Positions 35,233-43,864 of a stretch of DNA of 58,328 nucleotides are shown here, piece after piece. Made by a program: the position numbers and the translations under genes. The notes under the pieces were generated by a model. The model had not been told where the DNA came from. It worked only from the letters and a program-made list of their open reading frames with translations, and did not search any database. The stretch is from assembly GCA_016929065.1 (NCBI GenBank), contig JAFGJO010000018.1, positions 1 through 58,328 of the forward strand, in the 5' to 3' direction. This DNA is from Spirochaetales bacterium (GTDB taxonomy: Bacteria > Spirochaetota > Spirochaetia > SZUA-6 > RPPD01). How positions within the stretch are numbered: position 1 is the stretch's first letter; every line of letters starts with the position of its first letter.

Positions 35233-36387
35233 TCAAAATCTGGACCCAAAACCGTGAAAAATGACCCCTAATGGGGGCACTTTTATTGAAATTGCACCAT
35301 CCGGACATACTTCCTGGCAGCAATAGCACCGAATGCAGATATTGTAATCAAATTCAGGCTGTTTTCCTTTCATTTGCGTAAGTGCTTTCGGGGAAACAGG
35401 GCAGATTTTGACACACACACCGCATTTTGTGCACATTGATTTTTTAATGACAGGACGGGGGATGATCAGCCGTTTGATATGTTTCTGTATCGGCGAATTT
35501 CCGAATGTTTTAGTGCTCGGCGGGTGAACTTTGTAGGGCTTGCCCCGGCATTCTTCCAGAGGACAACCCAGCAGTTGAATTTCCTCGGACTGCCAGTGTC
35601 CCAGCCCGCTGTCGGCTGCTCTCTGCAGTAACGGAACCTTCCCGGGAGAAATTCCCATAATCCTGCAGGCCGTTGCATCAATCGCCACGGAATCTGCAGA
35701 AAACAGCAGCAGTCCGGTATGTCTCGGGACCCCGTTTCGGGGACCGTTCCCCTCCATGCCGAATATTGCATCCATGATGTTCAGCACCGGTTTTACAGAC
35801 AGATGCAGGTCAACAATCATCTGGGAAAACTTTTCCGGGTCAGGGATACGCGCATGAAACCAGGCCTTTTTCAATCCCGGAATCACCCCGAACATGTTTT
35901 TTATTGCACCGGTCATACGGGTCAACCCATGGGTCTTCATTTTCGGCAGATTGATAATTGCATCGCACTCCAGAACACTTTTTGCGATATTGAATACTTT
36001 GTTCTGTTTTGCATCCGGATTTTTCACCTCAACACCCGTAGAAAAATCTGCAAGCTCAATACCCAGCTCGTCGGCAATTTCGGCAAACCCGCCCCTGCGT
36101 ACTGCCCACTCCGTTTTGTCAACAGCAGGTGAATCCCCATACACGACAGAAAATCCGTTTTCTTTCAATACCCTGCCGATTCCATACAAAATATACGGAT
36201 GAGTTGCAGAACAGCGCTCTGGGGCATCTCCATGGAGAATATTGGGTTTCAGCAGTATTTTTTTCTTCTTCCCCAATATTTTTTTTATCCCGCCGAGCAA
36301 TTTCAGGCCCGCTTTGACCGCTTCGTATACCGCAGTTTTTTCATATTCACGGCACTGAACAATGGCAACAGTTGCTTTATTTTCCAT
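35233..36387 (-). CDS. DUF362 protein with two 4Fe-4S ferredoxin clusters
   Basis: The 384-aa protein has an N-terminal DUF362 domain (residues 5-290: ILLKPNIL near 45, INLPKMKTHGLTRMTGAIKN near 145, and SADSVAIDATACRIMG near 230). The C-terminal ferredoxin domain has the two cluster motifs CTKCGVCVKICP and CIRCYCCQEVCP. Such proteins are common in anaerobes, and their reaction is not settled; an electron-transfer or ATP-linked redox role is usually assumed. The ATG has an AGGTAAGG ribosome site. It stands alone between the chaperone genes and a kinase-like gene. The eight cluster cysteines are all present. Confidence 0.88.
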   Translation of the reverse strand: MENKATVAIVQCREYEKTAVYEAVKAGLKLLGGIKKILGKKKKILLKPNILHGDAPERCSATHPYILYGIGRVLKENGFSVVYGDSPAVDKTEWAVRRGGFAEIADELGIELADFSTGVEVKNPDAKQNKVFNIAKSVLECDAIINLPKMKTHGLTRMTGAIKNMFGVIPGLKKAWFHARIPDPEKFSQMIVDLHLSVKPVLNIMDAIFGMEGNGPRNGVPRHTGLLLFSADSVAIDATACRIMGISPGKVPLLQRAADSGLGHWQSEEIQLLGCPLEECRGKPYKVHPPSTKTFGNSPIQKHIKRLIIPRPVIKKSMCTKCGVCVKICPVSPKALTQMKGKQPEFDYNICIRCYCCQEVCPDGAISIKVPPLGVIFHGFGSRF

Positions 36388-36468
36388 TTGTAAACCTTAC
36401 CTGTTCGTTGTTGTGTTTCAAATACGGAAGATTATATAAAAAATCAAAGAAATAAAGTCAATATCGGG

Positions 36469-38529
36469 CTATTTCCCTTTTCCCAGATCGAGAGTGACTG
36501 TTGCACCGATATCGTCGTTATTTTCAAAATAGAGTTCACCATTATTCCTGTTCAGAATTATTTTTGCGGTAAACAGCCCCAGCCCCTCATGCCCGTTCTT
36601 TGTGCTGAAAAATGGCTGCCCAACCAGATTTTTATTGCGTTCGGCAATTCCGGCACCAGAATCCGAAATATGAATACGAACCCTTTTTTCGTTTGAGGAA
36701 AGCCGAACATTAATTGGAGCCGATTGATTAATACTGGACTCGATTGCGTTCTGGAATACAACACAGCAGCAATAAATAATATCCTCGGGACAACAAAACA
36801 TCCGGAGTCTCTGCTGATACTCCGGTTCAACGATGACCATCTCCGGGAATTGTGCACAAATTTCCCGTATTGCATTGTGTACCACCAGTTTTGCATCGAC
36901 AGGAATGCAGGCAAGAACTTTTTTCTCTTTTACCGGTTGAAGCAGACTGAATATTTTGCCTAATTGCCCGACCGAGGCCTGTACCTGATTCCATGCATCC
37001 CTGCTTTTCTGGAGTGCTTTCGTACTCAAGGTTATCTCTACAGCCTCATCGGCATTGTCTGCTTCTAACAGCCGGTAGATTTTCTGCGCGCTGTAGAATG
37101 ATTTATTCACGGTGCTGATATACTGTTCCATGCGTGAAGCAAGAGCCGAGACAAACAAGGCCAAATCTGACGGGCTTTCTGCAATTCCTGTTTCGTGATT
37201 ATCTGCACCGGAAAGACTTTTCACAAGCTGTGTTCCGGACTGGAAACGCTGTCTGATCAAATAACGCTCGGCGATCATAAAGAGCATGAACTGAACGTAT
37301 AATGTTGCCAAAAACAGCAGCAGGGCAATAATAAACCCCGCCGATTCTGCGGGGATATTCAGAATATGAAGAAAGAAATCCTGAAACGGAAAAAACATCA
37401 CAGAATAAAATGCCAGTGAAATAATAATGATGAGGATATAAAAAACAGTCCGTGTCGTAAAAACAAACAGCCTGTTTCCTCTGGATTTCACCAGGCCGAC
37501 AATATAAAACAACGGCAGGAATGATAAAAAGAGATATGACGTGTTGCCGATTGAAAGCTGATCGGCTGCAAAGGCTGGAAACAGATAAGGCAGCTGGTTG
37601 AAAATAAAATGCGGCGGAAATGACAACAGCGTTCCGGCGATAATCCATTCAATATGCTTTTTGATATGCGGCTGTGCGGTTTTGATAAAGTTGACAATTA
37701 AAAGCAGAATCACAAGAGTGTATGCACAGATGTCAATGACACCCTGGACCTGATTCAACCAGACAAGGCTGGTGAAATAAGCATTATCACCCTGATAATT
37801 CCATAATGCAAATATACCGTACCGGATCGAAAACAGAACAATGGTGAATACAAAGACCACAATATACATTGCCTTCCACAAGGCATGTTTTTTTCGGGAA
37901 GGGTCAAAGAACAAAAAAAACGGAATAAACAGAAGAGCAGAGACTTCCCCGATATTCACGATGAAACAGGAAAACATGTCCTGAAATCCGAATGAGAGAG
38001 CACATATATACATAAGAAAAAACTGGCACAGGAATGCAATAATCAGGTGTGATTTTTCTGTGTAAAAATTAAAGATCAGGAAAAATGAGGTGACCCCCAG
38101 AATAACAAGAAACACAAGGAAAAAAAACCAGTCATATCGGGAAACCATGTGTTCCGGATGCACCACAAATGTCATAAGCTTCCCGGAACGCTCAATGGTA
38201 ATATTAATATCGGAAAAAGAAAATGAGTCGTAATCCCTGTTCACGATATCACGGACAGTTGCTATTTCCTGATTATCGATCATGACCAGAACATCTCCGG
38301 CCAGCAATCCGGCTTTGATTGCCGGACTGATCTGTTCACGGGGCTGAAAGACAATCCGGTTATCTGAAAGAGCAACATTCGGATAATACGAAACAAGTCC
38401 GCTTGATGGTTTTACCAGTGATTTAAAAAAGAAAAAGAGCGCAATACAGGTACAAAGCACTGCAAACAACATCAGGATATACAGGCGTTTCCGGGAAAGT
38501 ATTTTTGTTTTTAATGAAATCTTGTGCAT
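36469..38529 (-). CDS. membrane PDZ-domain histidine-kinase-like protein lacking a phospho-acceptor histidine
   Basis: The 686-aa protein has a first helix (17-38). An extracytoplasmic PDZ-like domain follows at about 45-125 (AIKAGLLAGDVLVMIDNQEI), then eight or so membrane helices (133-430), a cytoplasmic helical region and a C-terminal GHKL ATPase. The ATPase boxes are QNAIES, DSGAGI and GHEGLGLFTAKIIL. In the helix where HisKA normally has H-E/D, the sequence reads SALASRMEQYIS, with no histidine. It may therefore phosphorylate nothing, act with a partner, or use an unrecognised residue. The PDZ plus multi-helix arrangement suggests sensing of envelope peptides or lipids. No response regulator is nearby. 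Confidence 0.8.
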   Translation of the reverse strand: MHKISLKTKILSRKRLYILMLFAVLCTCIALFFFFKSLVKPSSGLVSYYPNVALSDNRIVFQPREQISPAIKAGLLAGDVLVMIDNQEIATVRDIVNRDYDSFSFSDINITIERSGKLMTFVVHPEHMVSRYDWFFFLVFLVILGVTSFFLIFNFYTEKSHLIIAFLCQFFLMYICALSFGFQDMFSCFIVNIGEVSALLFIPFFLFFDPSRKKHALWKAMYIVVFVFTIVLFSIRYGIFALWNYQGDNAYFTSLVWLNQVQGVIDICAYTLVILLLIVNFIKTAQPHIKKHIEWIIAGTLLSFPPHFIFNQLPYLFPAFAADQLSIGNTSYLFLSFLPLFYIVGLVKSRGNRLFVFTTRTVFYILIIIISLAFYSVMFFPFQDFFLHILNIPAESAGFIIALLLFLATLYVQFMLFMIAERYLIRQRFQSGTQLVKSLSGADNHETGIAESPSDLALFVSALASRMEQYISTVNKSFYSAQKIYRLLEADNADEAVEITLSTKALQKSRDAWNQVQASVGQLGKIFSLLQPVKEKKVLACIPVDAKLVVHNAIREICAQFPEMVIVEPEYQQRLRMFCCPEDIIYCCCVVFQNAIESSINQSAPINVRLSSNEKRVRIHISDSGAGIAERNKNLVGQPFFSTKNGHEGLGLFTAKIILNRNNGELYFENNDDIGATVTLDLGKGK

Positions 38530-38637
38530 ATCACCAGCCGTTTTTTTACATTAGGAGTATAGCATAGTCCGTATATATCGCCTATAGATTGAATTAATAA
38601 ATATTCCCTATAACAAACCATTTGAAGGGGATAATAC

Positions 38638-38666
38638 TTGACACAATTATAGAGAATTGGTAGTGT
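38638..38666 (+). promoter_or_regulatory. promoter of the plus-strand tRNA-Met gene
   Basis: TTGACA (38638-38643), a 17-nt spacer and TAGTGT (38661-38666), with transcription expected near 38673, about 18 nt before the mature tRNA 5' end. The -35 box is perfect and the -10 box weak. Confidence 0.6.
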
Positions 38667-38690
38667 TCTCGAACAATAAATATATTGCAG

Positions 38691-38763
38691 GGCGGCGTAG
38701 CTCAGTCGGTAGAGCAATCGGCTCATATCCGGTGTGTCAGGGGTTCAAGTCCCTTCGCCGCTA
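38691..38763 (+). tRNA. tRNA with CAT anticodon, elongator Met (or Ile2)
   Basis: A 73-nt cloverleaf. Acceptor stem GGCGGCG/CGCCGCT ends in a G-U pair, the D arm is GCTC/GAGC, and the anticodon stem is ATCGG/CCGGT with loop CTCATAT (anticodon CAT). The T arm is AGGGG/CCCTT with TTCAAGT, and the discriminator is A. The anticodon stem lacks the three G-C pairs of an initiator. A lysidine-modified isoleucine tRNA cannot be excluded. CCA is not encoded. Confidence 0.9.
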
Positions 38764-38771
38764 TCAAAAAA

Positions 38772-38803
38772 GGGGCTGTTCTTTCGAACAGCCCCTTTTT
38801 TTT
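38772..38803 (+). terminator. intrinsic terminator after tRNA-Met
   Basis: A perfect 10-bp stem GGGGCTGTTC/GAACAGCCCC with loop TTTC is followed by T8, beginning 9 nt after the tRNA 3' end. Confidence 0.93.
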
Positions 38804-38821
38804 GATAAAAAATTAACAAAC

Positions 38822-38890
38822 GGCGTAATATTTTTTTTATCCCCGGTGTTCGAAGATGATTCCTACAGGGGACAAAAAAAATATTACACC
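38822..38890 (-). repeat. 23-nt-armed inverted repeat between convergent tRNA genes
   Basis: Two 23-nt arms (38822-38844 and 38868-38890) flank a 23-nt loop. Each arm contains an eight-base A or T run bordered by a GGGG/CCCC block. In a plus-strand RNA there are two A-C mismatches. In a minus-strand RNA both become G-U pairs, so all 23 positions pair. This points to a minus-strand structured RNA or a small repeat element rather than a simple terminator. Confidence 0.65.
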
Positions 38891-38941
38891 ATTAATTTAT
38901 TAGCAGGATATACTGAAGAACGTAAAGATATTTTTTTAGGC

Positions 38942-38975
38942 CAAAAAAAACCGACCATTATTTGAAAATGATCGG
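38942..38975 (-). terminator. intrinsic terminator after initiator tRNA
   Basis: On the minus strand CCGATCATT pairs with AATGGTCGG around a TTCAAAT loop and is followed by a run of about nine Ts. It begins 5 nt after the initiator tRNA 3' end. Confidence 0.85.
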
Positions 38976-38979
38976 TAAA

Positions 38980-39052
<73 letters not shown>

Positions 39053-39062
39053 GTGAAATGTT

Positions 39063-39091
39063 AATATACACATTCAACCTGAAAAGGTCAA
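39063..39091 (-). promoter_or_regulatory. promoter of the initiator tRNA gene
   Basis: On the minus strand TTGACC (39086-39091), a 17-nt spacer and TATATT (39063-39068) lie just upstream of the tRNA, placing the start of transcription within about 5 nt of the mature 5' end. Confidence 0.65.
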
Positions 39092-39227
39092 GGAATAAAT
39101 CCTGGATATCCCCTTTTATTCCACAAAACATTTTATCGAGTTTTTTTATCATATTGTCATTCCATCACAAATAGTTGCATACTATAAATTTCAAAAGATC
39201 CCCGCTTCATTAATAAAAGGAGAGCAC

Positions 39228-40022
39228 ATGCAAATAATAGATTTTCATACGCATGCATTTCCCGATGCAGTTGCAGAAAAAGCAGTGCCCGCACTTGAGG
39301 CTGCAGCTGAGGTAAACGCATTTCATGATGGTACCATTGCCGGACTTCTTGAATCGATGGATACAGCATCGATAGAAAAAGCTGTTGTCTGTTCGATTGC
39401 GACAAAACCTTCCCAGTTTTCTCCAATTCTGGAATGGTCAACATCAATCAGATCAGAAAGACTTTTTCCGCTCGCGTCGGTTCACCCCGAAGATGAGCAG
39501 CTGGAAGAGCACGTTCACGAAGTAAAAAAAGCCGGGCTTTCCGGGATAAAAATGCATCCGTATTACCAAAACTACTCAATAGATGAAGAGCGGATGTTTC
39601 CTTTCTATGAAGCCCTGATCGAAAACGAACTTTTTCTGGTATGCCACACAGGGTTTGACATTGCCTATCCAAGGGACCGAATAGCCGATCCCGAAAAAAT
39701 CAAATTTATTGCAGAAAAATATCCATCACTCTGTTTTATCACCACACATTTGGGGGCATGGGAAGACTGGAAGGAAGTTGAAAAACACCTTATGGGCAAA
39801 CCTGTCTATATCGAGATTTCATATACACTCGGAATTCTTGAAGATGATGAGTTTGTCCGGCTGGTAAACAAACACCCGGCTGACTACCTGCTATTTGGAA
39901 CCGACAGCCCCTGGGATGACCAAAAACGGGCAAAAGAGCATCTGCTTTCTTTGCCGCTCTCTGAAAGCCTCAAGGAAAAAATGCTGCATACAAATGCCGC
40001 GAGACTGTTGAAACTGCAATAA
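39228..40022 (+). CDS. metal-dependent hydrolase, amidohydrolase family 2
   Basis: The 264-aa TIM-barrel protein has metal ligands H7 and H9 in DFHTHAF, further histidines in VCHTG and TTHLGAW, and the catalytic aspartate in FGTDSPWDD near the C-terminus. The IKMHPYYQ segment after strand four is typical of the group that includes decarboxylases and lactone hydrolases. The substrate is not known. The ATG has a strong AAGGAGAG ribosome site. It stands alone between the tRNA genes and argS. The length and motif order match complete family members. Confidence 0.88.
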   Translation: MQIIDFHTHAFPDAVAEKAVPALEAAAEVNAFHDGTIAGLLESMDTASIEKAVVCSIATKPSQFSPILEWSTSIRSERLFPLASVHPEDEQLEEHVHEVKKAGLSGIKMHPYYQNYSIDEERMFPFYEALIENELFLVCHTGFDIAYPRDRIADPEKIKFIAEKYPSLCFITTHLGAWEDWKEVEKHLMGKPVYIEISYTLGILEDDEFVRLVNKHPADYLLFGTDSPWDDQKRAKEHLLSLPLSESLKEKMLHTNAARLLKLQ

Positions 40023-40216
40023 GGAAGTGAAGAAAAAGAATTATTAAGGAGGTGACGCAACAGACTATTTCCCTTTGCGCCCGGTGATTGGCTGCGCAAA
40101 AACATCCACACCAGGAATTCAGGAAAGGTTTTGACTTGTTTCCATATCTGTATTATTTTCCTGTCGTTCCTGGCTTTCCTGGCTTCCTTATCAATATTCT
40201 TTTCCTGTGTTCCTTG
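40023..40216. repeat. intergenic dispersed repeat, second copy of the CAGGAAA type
   Basis: No gene lies here. From 40110 the words ACCAGGAATTCAGGAAAG, the core ACTTGTTTCCATATCTG, and the mirrored TTTTCCTGTCGTTCCTGG, CTTTCCTGG and TTCCTTATCAATATTC reproduce the layout of the repeat at 2278-2445, where the core reads ACTTGAATTCCATACTT. Confidence 0.7.
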
Positions 40217-41983
40217 TCACATCCGTTCCAAAAAAGGAATCCCCACCAGTTGAAATCCGCTTTTTAATACCGGCAGAATCGCCTTCAAGAGAGCGATTCG
40301 TGTCATCACAAGGTTCTGATCTTCGTTTTTAAGCACTGGATTGTCATGGTAGTATTTTGCGAAGAGCTTCGCCAGTTCGAAAAGAAAAGCGGTAACAAGA
40401 GACGGGTTATACTCGTCTGCAGCTTTTGCAACCAGGTCCGGAAAACCGGCGATCAGCTTGATAATATCCCACTCTTCCTGAACAGTTAAAAGGGAGGGGT
40501 CATATTTTCCATTTTGATATTGGTCTTTTCTTTCTTCGTATTTTCGGAGAATACTGGAAATTCGTGCGCTGGTATACTGCAGATACGGGCCGGTGTCTCC
40601 ATTAAACGAGATGGATTTTTCAGGATCAAAGATAATATCCTTGTGCGGTGAGGCAGACAGTAGATAATAATTCAGTGCGCCAAGCGCGATCGCATTTGAA
40701 ATTGTTTTGATATCTTGGGCATCGTCATCGCGTTCGCGGCTTTCAATTTCCTTGACTGCGTAATCGATGAGTTCAGCAAGCAGATCGTCAGCATCAACCA
40801 CTGTCCCCTCACGCGATTTCATTTTTCCCTCGGGGAGGTTCACCATCCCGTACGAGAGGTGATAGCAGTTCTTTGCCCATTCATATCCAAGCATGCCGAG
40901 CACTAGGAAGAGCACTTTAAAGTGGTAATTCTGCTCGGAAGCAACCACATAGATCATGCGTTCAAAGGGCCAGTCTTTTGACCTGCTGATTGCCGTTCCG
41001 ATATCCTGTGTCAGATACAAACTTGTGCCATCGCTTCTGAGCAGCACCTTTTCATCAAGATCATATGCTTTTAAATCTACCCAGATAGACCCGTCATCTT
41101 TTTTAAAGAAAACTCCTTTTTCCAGGCCTTTGAGCACCTCATCTCTGCCGAGTTCGTAGGTTTCGCTTTCAAAATAATATTTGTCAAATTCGATCCCTGT
41201 CGCTTCATAGGTCTGTTTTACTCCGTCTATTGCCCATTTGTTCATTGTTTTCCAAAGGAGGCGAACTTGTTCATCTCCTGATTCCCAGTCTATGAGCATT
41301 TTTCTGGCCTGTTCGATAATTTCCGGTTCCTTTTTTTCCCATTCCGCATATTTCACGTAATAGTTACCGACGAAATGATCGCTTTTCATACCTTCAGACT
41401 CAGGTGTGGTGTTGTTCCCAAACTTTTGATAGGCAAGCATCGATTTACAGATATGAATTCCCCGGTCATTGATCAAATCAACTTTAAGTACCTCGGCACC
41501 GCTTTTTTTGAGGATTTTGCCGACGCTCTCGCCAAGAGAATCATTTCGCAGGTGTCCCAGATGCAATGGTTTATTGGTATTCGGACACGAAAACTCAAGC
41601 ATAATTTTCGTACCTCTCAAATGATTATTTGTCCCGTACCGTTCCTGCTCTTTTTCAACAGATTCAATCACCGAAGTGCAGATAGCGGCACGTAAAAGCG
41701 TGACATTAATATACGGCCCTGCGGCCTGTGCTTTTTCGATGAGAGGGTTTTTTACTTCAGCAAGTTTTCCTGCGACTGCTGCTGCGATTTTCGGCGGAGC
41801 ATCCTTAAACGATTTTGCGAAGGGAAACAGGGGAAAAGCAATATCGCCGTATTCCGGCTTGGGCGGGTTTTCTGCGGCGAGCTGATCAAAAGAGAGTTCC
41901 TTTTCAGAAATACCCTTTTCTTTCGCCATATCGGTGATGATATTAATAATAATGTTGCGGCATTCCTGCCTGTATTGTTCCAT
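40217..41983 (-). CDS. argS: arginyl-tRNA synthetase
   Basis: ArgRS charges tRNA-Arg with arginine using ATP. The 588-aa class I enzyme has the N-terminal additional domain (1-115), the HIGH motif as HLGH (141-144) in NKPLHLGHLRND, and GKMKSREGTVVDADDL in place of KMSKS, as in many ArgRS. The C-terminal DALR anticodon-binding domain ends LVGIPFLERM. The ATG has a CAGGAG ribosome site 7 nt upstream. The gene is monocistronic. A run of nine cytosines lies about 85 nt upstream of the start on the coding strand. All catalytic parts are intact. Confidence 0.96.
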   Translation of the reverse strand: MEQYRQECRNIIINIITDMAKEKGISEKELSFDQLAAENPPKPEYGDIAFPLFPFAKSFKDAPPKIAAAVAGKLAEVKNPLIEKAQAAGPYINVTLLRAAICTSVIESVEKEQERYGTNNHLRGTKIMLEFSCPNTNKPLHLGHLRNDSLGESVGKILKKSGAEVLKVDLINDRGIHICKSMLAYQKFGNNTTPESEGMKSDHFVGNYYVKYAEWEKKEPEIIEQARKMLIDWESGDEQVRLLWKTMNKWAIDGVKQTYEATGIEFDKYYFESETYELGRDEVLKGLEKGVFFKKDDGSIWVDLKAYDLDEKVLLRSDGTSLYLTQDIGTAISRSKDWPFERMIYVVASEQNYHFKVLFLVLGMLGYEWAKNCYHLSYGMVNLPEGKMKSREGTVVDADDLLAELIDYAVKEIESRERDDDAQDIKTISNAIALGALNYYLLSASPHKDIIFDPEKSISFNGDTGPYLQYTSARISSILRKYEERKDQYQNGKYDPSLLTVQEEWDIIKLIAGFPDLVAKAADEYNPSLVTAFLFELAKLFAKYYHDNPVLKNEDQNLVMTRIALLKAILPVLKSGFQLVGIPFLERM

Positions 41984-42065
41984 TGGGAAACTCCTGAAAT
42001 ATTAATCATCTATCAGATAGAAATGAGAATGAGAGTACTATATACATTTCATGACATATTGTTAA

Positions 42066-42074
42066 GGGGGGGGG
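42066..42074. repeat. G9 homopolymer upstream of argS
   Basis: Nine consecutive guanines on the plus strand (cytosines in the argS sense strand) lie 83-91 nt before the argS start codon. Tracts of this length are prone to slipped-strand length change. Whether it lies in the argS promoter or leader is not known. Confidence 0.5.
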
Positions 42075-42164
42075 ATTACACCTGCTGAGTGAAAACGTAT
42101 TAAAATAACCACGCAAAGCGGGTCCGGGATGCAAAGCAGGATTTACAGTCGATAATACTTGTAA

Positions 42165-42232
42165 TGTCATTCCCGCGAAAGCGGGAATCTGTTACTACAA
42201 ATAAAATTGCCCGGTCAAGCCGGGCAATGACA
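42165..42232. repeat. REP-like palindromic repeat unit
   Basis: The unit begins TGTCATTCCCGC and ends GGGCAATGACA. Inside are two hairpins, CCCGC-GAAA-GCGGG and GCCCGG-TCAA-CCGGGC, joined by an A+T-rich spacer. The ends are inverted (TGTCATT against AATGACA). Units of this wording are widely dispersed in bacterial genomes. It sits with other repeat debris between argS and a lipoprotein gene. Confidence 0.75.
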
Positions 42233-42278
42233 GTTTCGACAAATAATATCCCGGGCCTACCCGGTCTTTGCGGGAAAT

Positions 42279-42866
42279 TCATCTTCCAAAAATCTTCATC
42301 CCGTCTGCCTTCAGCTGATCAGTCACAATTGCAAACAAATTATCAGCAATGGATTTTCCATCAGCCTTGACGGCTCCCGTGTCAGGATCAGCAGTAGTGA
42401 AAATCCAGTTGGCTTTCCATATTCGTTTCTGGGATTTTTCATCAAAAATTGAAACATCAAAAATAATTTCATGAAGCAGATTGGCTTTTGTATTATATGA
42501 TACTGCATGGATGGTATACACTGCATCCCCATTGAATTCAGCTATTTTTTGTTTCAGCAAAAAGTCATTTGGTTCCCGGCCGGTAATGATTTCACTTTCT
42601 GTTTCGATATTCAGTTCTTCAAAACGGCCGGTTATTGTATGCCTGAATAATTCCTGATTCGCGATGCTTCTCTCTTCCTCTTGTTGGCCGGGAGCCGTCT
42701 GTTCCCAGCCAATTGGGGGCAGATTGATTACAATAAACAATTTTTTAACCGCTCCGGTGTAAGAGGTATCTGCGACGGACTTTATTTTTAAAGCCGGTTT
42801 GGCTGTTTCACAGCCGGCGAACAAAATACAACAGAGTGCCATTGCCATAATCGCTTTTATTGTCAT
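42279..42866 (-). CDS. hypothetical lipoprotein
   Basis: The 195-aa precursor has a lipoprotein signal peptide with lipobox FAGC, so the mature chain begins at C19 and is anchored in a membrane facing the periplasm. The rest is a mixed alpha/beta domain of about 165 residues. A conserved-looking N-terminal strand (KKLFIVINLPPIG) and a middle section read as loss-of-charge beta hairpins, resembling small envelope proteins that bind outer-membrane material, but no family was recognised. The ATG has an AAAGGAG ribosome site. It lies between argS and pgeF on the same strand but is separated from both by more than 100 nt. Confidence 0.8.
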   Translation of the reverse strand: MTIKAIMAMALCCILFAGCETAKPALKIKSVADTSYTGAVKKLFIVINLPPIGWEQTAPGQQEEERSIANQELFRHTITGRFEELNIETESEIITGREPNDFLLKQKIAEFNGDAVYTIHAVSYNTKANLLHEIIFDVSIFDEKSQKRIWKANWIFTTADPDTGAVKADGKSIADNLFAIVTDQLKADGMKIFGR

Positions 42867-42980
42867 AAATTGAACAACTCCTTTACATTAATTAATGCAC
42901 ACAATGTACCATTATTTACCTGTGGGTACAATTATGTTCACTTCATTCCTCTGCGTTCTTGTGCGTGATACTCTTTTCTC

Positions 42981-43739
42981 TCAAAACCTTCCAAAAAGAG
43001 CCATCATGTTATGAAATCCTTCTTTTCCATCCCTGCGGTATGATCCCAGTTGCGGTGAACAGCAGGTACAGTTATTGACTATCTGTAATGAAGCAATCCC
43101 GGCAGTTTCCAGCAGCAGACGATTTGCTTCGCGAAGGTTCAGGCAAAAATGACTGTCATGCATTGATACTGCCGTATCACCATACTCTTTGCGGAACAGG
43201 TCATACCGTTCTTTCGGTACTGCATAACAGCAGTCACCGATTCCCGGCCCGATAAAGCAGTGGATATCCGAAGCCTCAATCCCGAATTTCTGCCGGATTT
43301 TCCTCAGTGCGGCGATGACTATGCCGGTTCCCTTCCAGCCGGAATGCAGGAGCGCAAAAACCGAATAGTCACTGCTCCACATAAATATGGGCAAACAGTC
43401 GGCTACCGTAACGCTCAAAACAGCATTTGCCTCTGCTGTTATCAATCCGTCCGCACCTTTGTTATTCCCGTGATCGTCTCCGCATACATCGGTAAAAACG
43501 ACATCCCGGGAATGCACCTGCGTCAGGGAAAAAATCCGGCGATTACCAATCGCCAGGGAATTAAACAAATTCTGTCTGTCGGAAAGATCTTTTTCCCGTG
43601 CCAGGGTCATATGTCCTGCTTTGTGCAGGGAAAGGATCATCCGGAAGGGGAATTCCGGTGCATACAGCGCGGGAAAAGAAGTAAATTCAATATGGTTTTC
43701 TCCGGAATGAAATTTTATAACGTGGCATGATGTATTCAT
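42981..43739 (-). CDS. pgeF: purine nucleoside phosphorylase / laccase-domain protein PgeF (YfiH/YlmD family)
   Basis: The 252-aa protein belongs to the LACC1-like family, now known to act on purine nucleosides (adenosine deaminase and nucleoside phosphorylase activities), and linked to peptidoglycan editing in E. coli. The metal site is complete: H76 in TQVHS, C115 in VADCLP, and H132 in LLHSGWKGT. The GPGIGDCCYAV segment is also typical. The length is normal. The ribosome site is weak. It may be transcribed separately from the lipoprotein gene downstream. Older annotation as multicopper polyphenol oxidase is less likely to reflect the true role. Confidence 0.9.
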   Translation of the reverse strand: MNTSCHVIKFHSGENHIEFTSFPALYAPEFPFRMILSLHKAGHMTLAREKDLSDRQNLFNSLAIGNRRIFSLTQVHSRDVVFTDVCGDDHGNNKGADGLITAEANAVLSVTVADCLPIFMWSSDYSVFALLHSGWKGTGIVIAALRKIRQKFGIEASDIHCFIGPGIGDCCYAVPKERYDLFRKEYGDTAVSMHDSHFCLNLREANRLLLETAGIASLQIVNNCTCCSPQLGSYRRDGKEGFHNMMALFGRF

Positions 43740-43864
43740 TTTTCACTTTCATTTAACCAAACCCCGTGTGTCTGGTCAAGGGAAAAAAGAACTTGACGTT
43801 TTTAAAGCAACATACTACCCTGATTTGGTACTGAAATATCGCACCAGCAGAAATAAAATGGCAC

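Noticed and set aside
42165-42232. CRISPR repeat
   Set aside because: Single unit with two different internal hairpins; no regular repeat-spacer series and no cas genes.
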